In this document: positions 1 through 10,104 of the stretch, one piece after another
Numbering within the stretch: the first letter of the stretch is position 1
Layout: every line of letters begins with the position of its first letter
NCBI GenBank assembly: GCA_049999765.1
Contig: JBNGIQ010003309.1
Coordinates: forward strand, 1 to 33,714
Direction: 5' to 3'
DNA length: 33,714 bases
Origin: Phaeoceros laevis
Taxonomy: Eukaryota > Anthocerotophyta > Anthocerotopsida > Notothyladales
Position numbers and translations under genes: made by a program
The notes under the pieces: generated by a model
What the model was told of the DNA's origin: nothing
The model's input: the letters and a program-made list of their open reading frames with translations, nothing else
Database searches by the model: none

Positions 1-157
1 GCCTGTAGCAGCAGCTTTTGTCTAGGGGGGGAAGATGGTCCCGCGATCGATTTCGCTGTGACGGAATTGCAGTTGACAGCCTTCTCCCGGTGCAAGCAAG
101 CAAGCAAGCTTTTCTTCGCCGGCAAGCGCAACTAGCGCTCTGATTTTTGCAGGCGCC
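1..157 (+). promoter_or_regulatory. 5' leader of the F-box-like gene with a short uORF
   Basis: This is the sequence before the first gene's ATG at 158. It contains an eight-codon upstream ORF (ATG at 35, TGA ending at 61) and a short caag tetranucleotide run near 92-110. If it is transcribed, the uORF could lower translation of the main frame, but the transcription start is not visible and may lie outside the window. The main start is a double ATG (158 and 161). Confidence 0.35.
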
Positions 158-1772
158 ATGATGGTCAAGACGGCTCGATCGGTTCCTTTCCTCAACTCGG
201 AAGCGTCTTCCTCTGCGGAGAGGAGATGTCGCAGCCCGAGCAAGAAGCTGTGTGTGAGGCAGGACATCAGCGCTCCTGCCAGCTTCTTGGCTGCTCCGGC
301 TACTCCGTGCCAGAGCGAGCCGCCTGTGGTGTCAAATTTCACACTGCTGGACGTCTCCAGCCCTCAGAGCCTGGACGCTGACATTCTCAAGACCGTGTCT
401 TCCCGGCTCTCCGTCTCCGACCTTTGCGCCTTGTTACAGGTGTGTGTTTGTCTTGCAATCCCGTGTGCTCTACTTTCTGTGTGAGCTTTGCAGATTTTGT
501 CTCCTCTTTCCCTGTGCGTGCGTGTGCGTGTGTGCTGCTTCCTTCCCTTCTTGGTCTTGGCTTGCGCGGTTGTTGCCGCATGCTGCTGATCCGAGAAAGG
601 GATGAGAGCGAGGTTGTGATGGCCCTTTTTTTAGTGGCTGTGTGCCGATCCAAAGCGGAATACTTGTACTGACGTCTGATTTTGAAGTCGCTGTTTCCGT
701 TGCTGTTATGGTTTGCCCAGACGCGCGCGCCCCTCACGTGTTTTCTTCTCATGGATGCAGGTGAACAAGAATTACCACCAGGTTTTCTCGTCGGACGAGA
801 TTTGGGAGCACCACGCCTCCAAGCAGGGCATCAGCAAGGCCGACGACGATCAGAGCTGGAAGTGGAACTACATGGCTGCCAAGACTGGTATCCTCAGCAC
901 CAGGCCCTTCGCTGGCGGCCTCACTATCTCAGGAGATATTGTCATCCTTGACCCGTAAGTTCTCTCCTCAGTAACGCTCCGCTCTTGCGTGCCAAGCTTT
1001 CTTGTGTTTAGAAGACTGTGGCAAGTCCACTAGCCCGTCAGTCGCAGGCGAGCTGACCGCTGTCCGCTTGTTCGCTGGTCTGGCAGACTACGCATCTTCT
1101 TCACCAACGACCATGCTCGCCAGGTGGAGTTCCAGGAGACTCTCAGCAGACATGGGCTCACAGACCTGGTGGTGACCTACCGTGGAGTCAGCTGCGCCAT
1201 CTTCCCCACCACATACGGCCTGGACGAGACCGCCTTCGAGGTTTTCCGCGGCTCCCGGGAGGGAAACGTGAGCGCAGACATCACCAACTCCGGGAGAGTG
1301 GCTGTCATGCCACACGAGCTCTTCTCCCTCCTCAAGGAAGAGAACTCGGACCCCTTCCTGGACCATGGCATCCGAGTGAGTGGTGTCAATGGTCACATCT
1401 GCAGCAGTCAGGATGGGGATTTCTACATTCGCCACCCGGACAACTCCACGGGAATTCCAGTCGAGATAGCAGAGGGGGTGATTGACCACGCCGATGTGCT
1501 GTGCACCACAGGTAAACATCAAGCCTGGATGTTTTTGCTCAGATTTGATGACCGATGCGACGTCTGGTTACAATTGCCTTCAGGTGCGTGTATTCATGGT
1601 CTGGCGCTTTCATTGTACAGGGGGCAGCTGGACATTGGATAGTGACGAGGAAGGCAGCGATGACGAAGACTACAGCATGTTGACGGGGGAGAGGCTGTTG
1701 GAGGTCATGAAGGACATGTCGGACTCTGATCTTGAAGAAGTTCACGAAGTCATGAGAGCTGCAATCCCATAA
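158..1772 (+). CDS. F-box-like protein of unknown substrate, four exons, 350 aa
   Basis: Coding exons are 158-439, 761-954, 1087-1511 and 1621-1772; all introns are GT...AG and the phase is continuous. The protein has a Ser/Ala/Pro-rich basic N-terminus of about 60 residues. An F-box-like helical region follows at about residues 66-118 (LDADILKTVSSRLSVSDLCA, then a segment containing IWEHH). Such a domain normally binds SKP1 in an SCF ubiquitin ligase. A roughly 200-residue middle region has no WD, Kelch or LRR repeats that I can see. The C-terminus is strongly acidic (DSDEEGSDDEDY near residue 305) and ends in a short charged helix. The F-box assignment rests on pattern only; the substrate domain is not one I recognise. 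Alternatives are a plant-specific protein with a degenerate F-box or an unrelated helical domain. Confidence 0.75.
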
Positions 1773-2633
1773 TCTGGTTCTTCAGTATGAGGAGTTGAAG
1801 ATGTACTCTACCAGATTGCCATTGATATCCTGAACTGCGCAATTCTGTTAGATGGTACAGACACTTGCTGGGCAGCCGGATGCCTATGCTTCTTTTCCAC
1901 AGCTTACTCTGTAGGTGCGAGGTTCTAGGATGAGGCGGAGGGAAGGAGATGAGGAGATGCTACCTGCGCACTGGAAGCCCATTACAAGCTGTGATGAAAT
2001 TTTTGGCCTCGGGACAATTTCATGAAGTAGGCCTAGACACTCACGGAAGCCGTACATACGTATGGCTCCGCAAGACCATTCAATTTCATAAGTATGATGT
2101 AATATAGTAGACTAGGCATGCCTCCGCGGCATCACAAACATACCTAGCTTCCAACCAATCCAGAACAATTGCTGGTTTCAGCTCTCTAGGAACCAATTAT
2201 TAACCTGTTGCTTGCTGTTTTTACTTTGTTCCACTTTAGGTCGCACCGTTCCACTTGCCTGCAAAGGCAGGGCACGTCGTAGGAACACCGATGAAACTAT
2301 TTGCGAACGACCATAGAGAGTCGTTAGTAGTAGTGTGCAACAACTGATTGCTGGTGGACCCTTCTCTTGACAGCAGGAGGTGATACGTCGAAGGTCGGTG
2401 CACTCGCTGAAAGAACACGTTTTCAGCTTGTGAACAGAGCAAGCTGAAAGAGGCAAGAAGGCGATGCTGGGCCGAAGGGGCCACACCGGAAGCCACAAGC
2501 AGCTGATTGCCTATCGCTGCTGTGCGGAATTAAGCAGGATGTCAGATCTGGTCAATGGCTCGGACCACAATTGCAGTGCTCAGCCTTGAGCTTTGAGCAA
2601 ATTCGCACAATTCAATCCCATCCTGCCTCCGGG
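1773..2633 (+). other. intergenic: 3' UTR of F-box gene and 5' leader of CDP-DAG synthase gene
   Basis: I see no convincing gene in these 861 bases. A minus-strand open frame at 2178-2498 has no family resemblance and no splice context, so I treat it as chance. ATGs at 2539 and 2555 precede the CDP-DAG synthase start but lie in other frames, so the leader may carry uORFs. Confidence 0.5.
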
Positions 2634-5122
2634 ATGACGTCCGACAGCAACATGAAGGCCAGCAACGCGCCGGAGTCAAATTTGCTGGTGAACGATCGGG
2701 ACAAGTACAAGAGCATGCGCACTCGGGTGCTTTCTTCCGTCTGGATGATCGGAGGCTTCATCTTTATCATCTACTTGGGCCATCTCTACATATGGGCTAT
2801 GATCGTCGTGATTCAACTCTTCATGGCACAGGAACTATTCACTCTTGCCAGGGTTGCGCAGAAGGCCAGGGCTGCTTTACGAGACAAGGACAAGCACAAG
2901 CAGTATCCAGAATTTCACTTCCTCAACTGGTGAGTACGCACAACTGACCTGAACCTGAGCTCCTATGAGTATTGCAATCATGTCTGGAAATTCGTTTCCA
3001 CTGAGGTGTGCTTTTCAATTCCGCTCAGGGTGGGCGCTTCCTTCATCTAGGGTTCTCAGAGTGTCTTTGTTCTGTAGTTTAGAATATTGGATTGGCCAAG
3101 CAGGAACTCGATGCTGGATTGCTCCCTTCTTCGCGGGAAGTTGACAAAGGTGCTGGCGTTTTCTCAGGCATTTTTTTGTTACTGCTATGCTCTATGTGTA
3201 CGGACGTTTCCTGAGCAAGCAACTCATTAAAACAATCTCTTCGGATGTTGTCCTTTCGGATCTCTTCAGCGGAATCATCAACTACCACATGATCACCTGT
3301 TACTTCATGTACATTGCAGGTAGGTAGAAGCAGCCTTACCTCATCAACCTCCTAGCTCCCTCTGCAGTTTCTCTTTTCTAGCTGAAAGCTTGTCCGCAAC
3401 CATGCTGTGATTTACAGTCTTAACTGTGAATATATTAGCTGTAGGCTAGCTCGCTTTAGTCAGTGTTGTCACTAGTTGGTCAAGAAAACATGTTTTGCTG
3501 TGTTTGCTCTGCTTTGCTCATGGTCTAGCTCTACCTGGTGAGTTCTTCGAATTTTTCTGTGATTGACCTTCACATCTTCTTGTGCAGGTTTTGTCTGGTT
3601 CATTGTAACGCTCAAGAAAGGAATGTACCAGTATCAATTTTCGCAGTTTGCCTGGACACACATGATTCTCTTTGTGGTGTTTGCACAGTCTTCTTTCACT
3701 GTCGCCAACATATTTGAAGGGATGATTTGGTGAGCTGCCTTGCTAGAGCCTCTGTGTTCTTAAAGTTGTGCTACCTGTTGGACAAGTAAGCTACGGAAAT
3801 GAGCATGGTCTTCACTGGTTTGAAGTAATCTTGTGCCTGGCCAATGCTACAGGTTTCTTTTACCAGCCTCGTTAATTGTAATCAATGACATAGCAGCCTA
3901 CTTCTTTGGTTTCTTCTTTGGGCGTACACCTTTAATCAAGCTTTCTCCAAAAAAAACCTGGGAGGGGTTTATTGGTGCTTCTTTTGCAACCATAATATCA
4001 GCGTTCGTGGTGGGTGCCAAATCTTTTGTCCTGTTCCTTTTCAACGCAACAAGGCTCTCATGTGAAACTGTTCGTGAGTCTTAGGCAGGCGGTGCTGTCC
4101 CATTTTCCAGATACTCACCTTTTTTGAGTTTCAGTGTCTGAAAAGCGTGTCCTCTTGGTGCCCTTCACAGCTTTCATATTATCTCAGTCAATTTCAGTGG
4201 CTCACTTGTCCACGGACGGTAAGCAAACTCATGTCCCTTAGTCCAATTCGCTCTTATTGGCATACCACTTCTATGACAGGTTTGAGCTTGCTAAAATGGA
4301 GTGTATTGTCATCAGGATCTGTCGACAGGCTGGTTAACTTGCGATCCAGGACCATTGTTCAAACCGGTGACCTACAACTTGCCAGGATGGTTGTCATTTT
4401 GGGTAAGTTGTCATTCTGCAACAGATGGACGGGCTTGAACATTTGTCTCTTCTTGTATGAAGTTAGAGCTGGTGTTGCTGGTCTTGGCTTCCATAGGTGC
4501 GATGGAAAGAAGTTCACATCCTGCCTGTTCAATGGCACTCGATGGCCTTTGGATTGTTCGCATCTATTTTTGCACCGTTTGGTGGGTTTTTTGCCAGTGG
4601 TTTCAAGAGGGCCTTCAAAGTCAAGGTAATTATGATACTTTGCTCTTTGTGACTGGCTTTCTTCATGCTGTTAAACAAATTGGGATACCTCTGATTCACT
4701 GACACACCAAAACTTTTCGCAGGACTTTGGTGCTAGTATTCCAGGCCATGGAGGCATAACGGATCGCATGGATTGCCAGGTCTACTGCCTTGTCTTGCTT
4801 CATCTTTTCGGGACTGTGGTGGAGCCTGAATGTGCAGGTTCTCATTGCCCTCGTTTATGCTCACAGATGGTTATGGCGGTCTTCTCCTACACTTGGTACC
4901 AGTCTTTTATTGCACCTCAGCGTTACAGCGTGGAGGTGTTTCTGGACCAGGTTGGATGCATTCTCAGATATTATGTTGTTTGTTTCGTCCCGATCCGTAT
5001 TACTTCATTCTGTGTGACTCACCTGCGGACTTCTTTTCCAGATTTTGGGCAGCCTTAAGATCGAGGAGCAAATAAGACTGTACAACAAACTCGGAGAGGC
5101 TCTACGTGATCGGGTGCATTGA
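2634..5122 (+). CDS. CDS1: CDP-diacylglycerol synthase (phosphatidate cytidylyltransferase), ER type, ten exons, 410 aa
   Basis: This enzyme makes CDP-diacylglycerol from phosphatidate and CTP, the precursor of phosphatidylinositol and phosphatidylglycerol, in the ER membrane. Exons: 2634-2929, 3168-3319, 3588-3729, 3853-4009, 4171-4218, 4316-4402, 4497-4625, 4723-4779, 4867-4950, 5042-5122. The phase is continuous and gives 410 residues, close to the plant ER isoforms (about 420). The family signature is complete at about residues 328-354: S-G-F-K-R-x4-K-D, then [17 protein letters not shown]. Other conserved stretches are [15 protein letters not shown] and FQWLTCPR. Several hydrophobic segments (for example [20 protein letters not shown]) are membrane helices. 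The N-terminal [12 protein letters not shown] block resembles eukaryotic ER forms rather than the shorter plastid and bacterial forms. The ATG at 2634 is the first in frame; the open frame upstream of it starts with TTG. Confidence 0.95.
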
Positions 5123-5680
5123 ACTCTCTCCTTTTGTTGCAAACCTTCATCAACCTAGTAAACTGGCCTGTGATATTAGCCCCTTGCTGGTGGAGATCCT
5201 GCTGTTGTAGCGACATCGACCCAAGTCGGGTCGCGTGGATGTCACTTCGTCAATCTCTGTTGTGTACTACTGTATGTTCGCTTTACCCAACCCTCCGGTT
5301 GACCGACTAAAAGTAATCTTTCGACAATTGGCGACAAGACAGGATATCCTAGTAACTTGAACATTCTTGTTGTCGGCTGTTGGGATGTTCCACATTGCAC
5401 ATGATGAGCTGATAAAATTCCAGCGCCTGGCTTTTGCTCTTTATGTATCAGTGTATGTATGGTTCATATTCAGGCGATCCGATGGGATACGATCCTAAGT
5501 CGGGGTTGGAGCCACGTCACGTAGGCCATCAGACGCTCATCCACTGACAGGGTTTACGGGGTACTAGGAGTGTACGAGGGGGGTGTTGCCTTGCTCCGCA
5601 CTCCGGCGTTTCATGCAAAGTGGAGTGACTGGAATGTTTGTGCATTTCACGTCCCTGTGAACAGGTTGCACGAAGGAGAG
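5123..5680 (+). other. intergenic: CDP-DAG synthase 3' UTR and ALS promoter/leader
   Basis: There is no gene here. The ALS reading frame stays open upstream to about 5570 but has no ATG before 5681, so 5681 is taken as the start. The last ~160 bases before the ATG contain the ACGT-core motif listed separately. Confidence 0.5.
5512..5522 (+). promoter_or_regulatory. paired ACGT-core (G-box-like) motif upstream of ALS
   Basis: The sequence CCACGTCACGT has two overlapping ACGT cores about 160 bases before the ALS start codon. ACGT cores are bound by plant bZIP factors. Function here is an inference from motif and position only, and short motifs of this kind also occur by chance. Confidence 0.3.
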
Positions 5681-8333
5681 ATGGCGGAGGCTGCATGCAG
5701 CTGCGCTGCTCGTGTTGGCGGCACTGTGATGGAGCTCCGAGCTGCTGGCGCTGCCCTCCCCGGAGCAGCGGTTGAGGCCAGAGTCTTGTGTAGCAGGCGC
5801 GGCTTCTTCTCAGGAGCAGCGTTGCGTGTAGCGGCGGCTGAGGGAGGCAGCGGTCATGCCAGAGCTTCAGGTGGTGTGCGGGCACAGCAGGTGGCTGCTG
5901 TTGAGGTGGCCAATGAGCCTGCGAAGACTGCTTCTCGGATCAGCAGCGGGAAGACGCTGGTTGCGCCAACTCCCACCGAGTTCAAGTCGCGGTATGCACC
6001 CGATGAGCCGCGCAAAGGGAGTGACATTCTTGTGGAGGCTCTGGAGAGGGAAGGCGTGAGAAATGTGTTTGCCTATCCTGGCGGCGCGTCTATGGAAATT
6101 CACCAAGCGCTCACCCGCTCCAAGGCTATCCGCAACATCCTCTGCAGGCATGAGCAGGGTGAGATCTTTGCTGCGGAAGGGTATGCCAAAGCCTCTGGTA
6201 GAATCGGAGTCTGCATTGCTACGTCTGGCCCCGGAGCCACCAATCTGGTGACCGGACTGGCTGATGCTATGCTCGACAGCGTGCCCTTAGTGGCCATCAC
6301 TGGACAGGTCCCGAGGAGGATGATTGGAACTGACGCTTTCCAGGAGACTCCCATTGTGGAGGTTACCAGGTCCATCACCAAGCACAACTATTTGGTGATG
6401 AATGTGGATGATATTCCCCGCGTGATCAGGGAGGCCTTTTTCCTGGCAGCCTCCGGGCGCCCTGGACCCGTACTTGTCGACATTCCGAAGGACGTGCAGC
6501 AGCAAATGGCGATACCCTACTGGGACCAGCCCATGAATTTGCGAGGTTATTTGAACCGGCTGCCGCCGTCTCCTGACAAGCGGCAGATTGAGCAGATCTT
6601 GCGCCTGTTGCAAAGCTCAAAGAAGCCGGTAATTTACAGCGGGGGAGGTTGTCTGCATGCCAGTGATGAGCTCAGGGAGTTTGTGGAGTTGACAGGCATA
6701 CCTGTTGCTTCCACTCTCATGGGGCTGGGAGCCTTCCCTGAGTCGGATGACCTGTCTCTGCAAATGCTCGGAATGCATGGTACAGTATACGCCAACTATG
6801 CCATTGACCAAGCAGACTTGCTACTTGCTTTCGGCGTCCGTTTCGACGATCGTGTCACAGGGAAGCTGGAAGAGTTCGCCAGCAGGGCTAGCATAGTCCA
6901 CATTGACATTGACCCTGCAGAGATTGGAAAAAACAAGCAACCTCACGTATCTGTTTGCGGAGACGTGAAGCTGGCTCTTGGGCTCCTGAACGGCCTTATT
7001 AAACAAAGTGAGGTGCAGCTGAGTTATTCCAGCTGGGTGAAAGAGATTGAGGAGCAGAAAAAGAAGTGGCCCATGAAGTACCCCAGCTTCGAAGATCAGA
7101 TTGCCCCTCAGTTCGTCATCCAAACTCTTCACAAGCTTACTGGGGGACAGGCTATTGTCTCGACTGGAGTTGGCCAGCATCAGATGTGGGCTGCCCAATG
7201 GTTCCACTTTGATCAGCCTCGGAGATGGCTTACATCCGGAGGTATGTTATGGCCCCGCTTTCCAGTGAAATTCCACTCCCCTTTATCCTCGTATTCTTAA
7301 CTGCGGCTTTTTTCTGGAGTGCGTGTTCCCTCACTTTGTCAGTACGTGGTTCTGCTGATTTTATATGACTTTCTTGAGACATGCGCTTCACTTTGACGTT
7401 GATTAGGATTGGGAGCCATGGGATTCGGCTTACCTGCTGCGCTTGGAGCTGCTGCCACTTATCCTGAGATTCCTGTGATTGACATCGATGGAGATGGAAG
7501 CTTTGTGATGAACGTTCAGGTACTCCTTGGTTTCAGGACGTTTGCTGCACAAACATTTTAGACATGTTTGCATATATTGTTTTGATACTGGAGGTTGTAG
7601 TGCTAAGACAGTGTATTTTGCCCGTCCGTCTTTTTTGTAAGGCGCAACTCACATCATTTGATGTGTTCTTTGATAGGAACTGGCGACCATATGTGTAGAG
7701 AAACTCCCCGTCAAGATAGTTATCCTTAATAACCAACATCTAGGAATGGTTGTTCAGTGGGAGGACCGGTTTTATAAGGTAGGTGCCTAAACTTCAGCTT
7801 ATTGCATGTTTTTTGATCTTTTCTATGTTCCTGCGTTCGGGTCTCTTACTTAAGATGCATGTTGTTTTCTCGGGGTTTTTAGGCAAACAGAGCACACACG
7901 TACCTGGGAGATCCGGAAAATGAGGCACAGATATATCCAGACTTTTGCACGATTGCAAAAGGATTTAAGGTGACGCACCGTGCCCTCCATGTGAATGTAT
8001 TGCTGTTACAGACGACACCTTTGATTGGTGCTTGGTGAGTAATCTAACTGGGTACTGTGCAGGTCCCCTCTGCTCGTGTGACAAGGAAAGAGGACTTGGA
8101 GGATGCATTGAAAACCATGCTGAGCACTCCAGGGCCTTATCTCCTGGACGTCATAGTCCCTCATCAAGTAAGTTGCTCGAAGGTTTGTAACTTGCTCTTG
8201 TCAAGGTTGTTAAATTGCATAAGTTGACATGGGTCTTTGGTGGCAATACCAGGAACATGTCCTGCCTATGATACCTGGAGGAGCATCGTTTAAAGACATC
8301 ATCACGGAAGGTGATGGAAGAACGACATACTAG
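5681..8333 (+). CDS. ALS: acetolactate (acetohydroxyacid) synthase catalytic subunit, plastid, six exons, 682 aa
   Basis: This is the first enzyme of valine, leucine and isoleucine synthesis. It is thiamine-diphosphate dependent, acts in plastids, and is the target of sulfonylurea and imidazolinone herbicides. Exons: 5681-7241, 7407-7519, 7677-7778, 7883-7969, 8063-8167, 8253-8333; phase is continuous. The first ~100 residues are Ala/Ser/Arg-rich and look like a chloroplast transit peptide. Landmarks are the [15 protein letters not shown] block, the catalytic Glu in [32 protein letters not shown], the ThDP motif GDGSFVMN, and [16 protein letters not shown] with the conserved Trp at residue 586. 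The protein ends EGDGRTTY, as plant enzymes do. Residues matching Arabidopsis Ala122, Pro197, Ala205, Asp376 and Trp574 are the sensitive type. The position matching Ser653 is Gly665. Angiosperm ALS genes are typically intron-free, so five introns is notable. Confidence 0.97.
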
Positions 8334-10104
8334 TTTTGCAGGGACAGGTTATCCGTTAATGCTCGTCTTTAGTCTAGCACGAAAAGAAACCATATGAGGC
8401 CCAGAGTGTACAAGACTGCCTCCTCCAGGAAAATAGGTCTACCGAAACCTTTGGGGTCTAGACTGTACGACTGTACTTTGTAACTCGCTGCCTGGAGCGT
8501 TTGAAGCTCAGGCCGGTGACCATCGACTTTGATCCTTGTTCCGAAGTAAGTGATCTTGGTTGCTAAGGAAAACGCTTCTCCATTCAGTCCAGTTTTTGCA
8601 AATTAGTTTGTGATGTTCTCCACTGCGATGATACCGTTGATACGTTTGTTCTCTTTTCAGAAGTTTCGGTTGCTGGGGCCAGGTTTCGCTTTCTCCCTTA
8701 TTAATGTTGCTCTATCCCAATTACCCAAGCAATCGCTTGTGAACTGTTATCTGCTTGAAGCTTTAGAAGTTCAGACCGGTGAACATCTACTTTGATCCTT
8801 GTCCCGAAGTAAACGATCTTGGTTGCTCAGGAAAACGCTTTTCCAGTTTCAAATGAAGGTCTAGGTTTTGCGAATTAGTTTGTGATGTTCTCCGCTGCGA
8901 TGATACGTTTGTTGTCTTTTCGAAAGCTTCAGTTGATAGGTCCAGGTGTTGCAATCTTCCTTGGTAATTCTGTTCCATCCCAATGACCCAAGCAATCGCC
9001 TGTGAACTGTTATCTCGACCTTAATGAGATGGCCCCTGGTCGGCTGGTCGTTGCCGGTGGTATGCTCCGAACTGATGCTTACTCACCCCAGCCGCATTTC
9101 GTGGCAGCAAGAAAGTTCGGCTCGTGGGCTCATCGCTGTGCACCTTCAGTAGTAGACAATCTGATGAAGACCCTGAACCCTGGGGCCCGTACGTGCCTGC
9201 CATAACTCAATTTAGACTTGAACTCCCCGAAAAGGCTTTGTCAGGTCTCACGAATAACTCCTTACGCCCTTTTTGACTTTTGACAAAGTGCCCCGTCACC
9301 ATGGTTCTTGGTATTCAAAGAAGGAAAACTTGGAATAAAGGCCTTCGCTTCCATCAAAACAGCGAAGGTTGTCATGGCACGAACTTGCGATCAGTCATGG
9401 ACTTGCTGACAGCGAACACAAATCTGGAAATGATCCGATCGCAACTAATTTACTCTTCCCATGAAAATATTTACAAGCCGCCAAAGTGTACATCTACAAC
9501 AAGAATTCCCCGTTCACGATCAAAACTGGCCATGACCGATTGATTAGCTGACAACCCCAACTGGAAAACCCCAACTTTGAAAATGGGAACCGCAACCTCA
9601 TTTCTACAACTCCCCGAGAGCCTGCAAATCTGCTGTTCTCTTCTGCTACGCCGCTGATCTCTCTCATCCATTAGAGGACAAACTCCTAACTTGGCTGCCA
9701 GTATCCTCATACTCGCCCGGCCTCACAATCGAGTCTACAGGCCGCTGCTGTAACAACAGACACCGTCCCCGCTCAAAGCCTGCAGGACCACAGGCGATGG
9801 CTGCGTACAATTCTTTCTTCAGAGTCAAAATATCAGAGTCACCATGACTACAACTACGTATCTAATATGACAATTATGGCCATTGCAATGGCAACGCCCA
9901 TCAAATGGAGACAAGCCAGGGATTCAAGGAGGTGAAGCCCCGACAGAAAATTTCCAACATTTACAAAGATGACCTGAATCAAAGCCTGCTGCCAGAAGCT
10001 CACATAGCCCTCAAAACGAGAAAAAGTGAAGATGCACCAACCCGCAACTCAGCATAACAGGCAGTTTCTGTCATCTCCAACTTCTTGACAGCAGTAGAGC
10101 TTCA
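8334..10104. other. tail-to-tail intergenic region between ALS and the C2H2 gene
   Basis: This holds the ALS 3' UTR, a tandem duplication (listed separately), and presumably the 3' UTR of the minus-strand C2H2 gene ending at 10105. Short open frames here (for example around 9002-9205, 9280-9543 and 9471-9710) match no family I know and have no coding context. I see no RNA gene. Confidence 0.5.
8501..9018 (+). repeat. tandem direct duplication, two copies of about 262 bp
   Basis: Copy 1 runs from about 8501 to 8754 and copy 2 from about 8763 to 9018. Matching landmarks recur with a period near 262: TTTGATCCTTG then CCGAAGTAA, TTAGTTTGTGATGTTCTCC, and CAATCGC then TGTGAACTGTTATCT. The copies have drifted by scattered substitutions and small indels (copy 2 has an extra stretch after CCAGTTTC and loses a few bases near GATACGTTTG), so the duplication is not recent. 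There is no terminal inverted repeat or obvious target-site duplication, so this looks like a local duplication rather than a transposon. Confidence 0.85.

Noticed and set aside
2178-2498. Minus-strand 106-codon frame between the first two genes
   Set aside because: It lies in presumed UTR, has no recognisable motif and overlaps an equally long frame in another phase.
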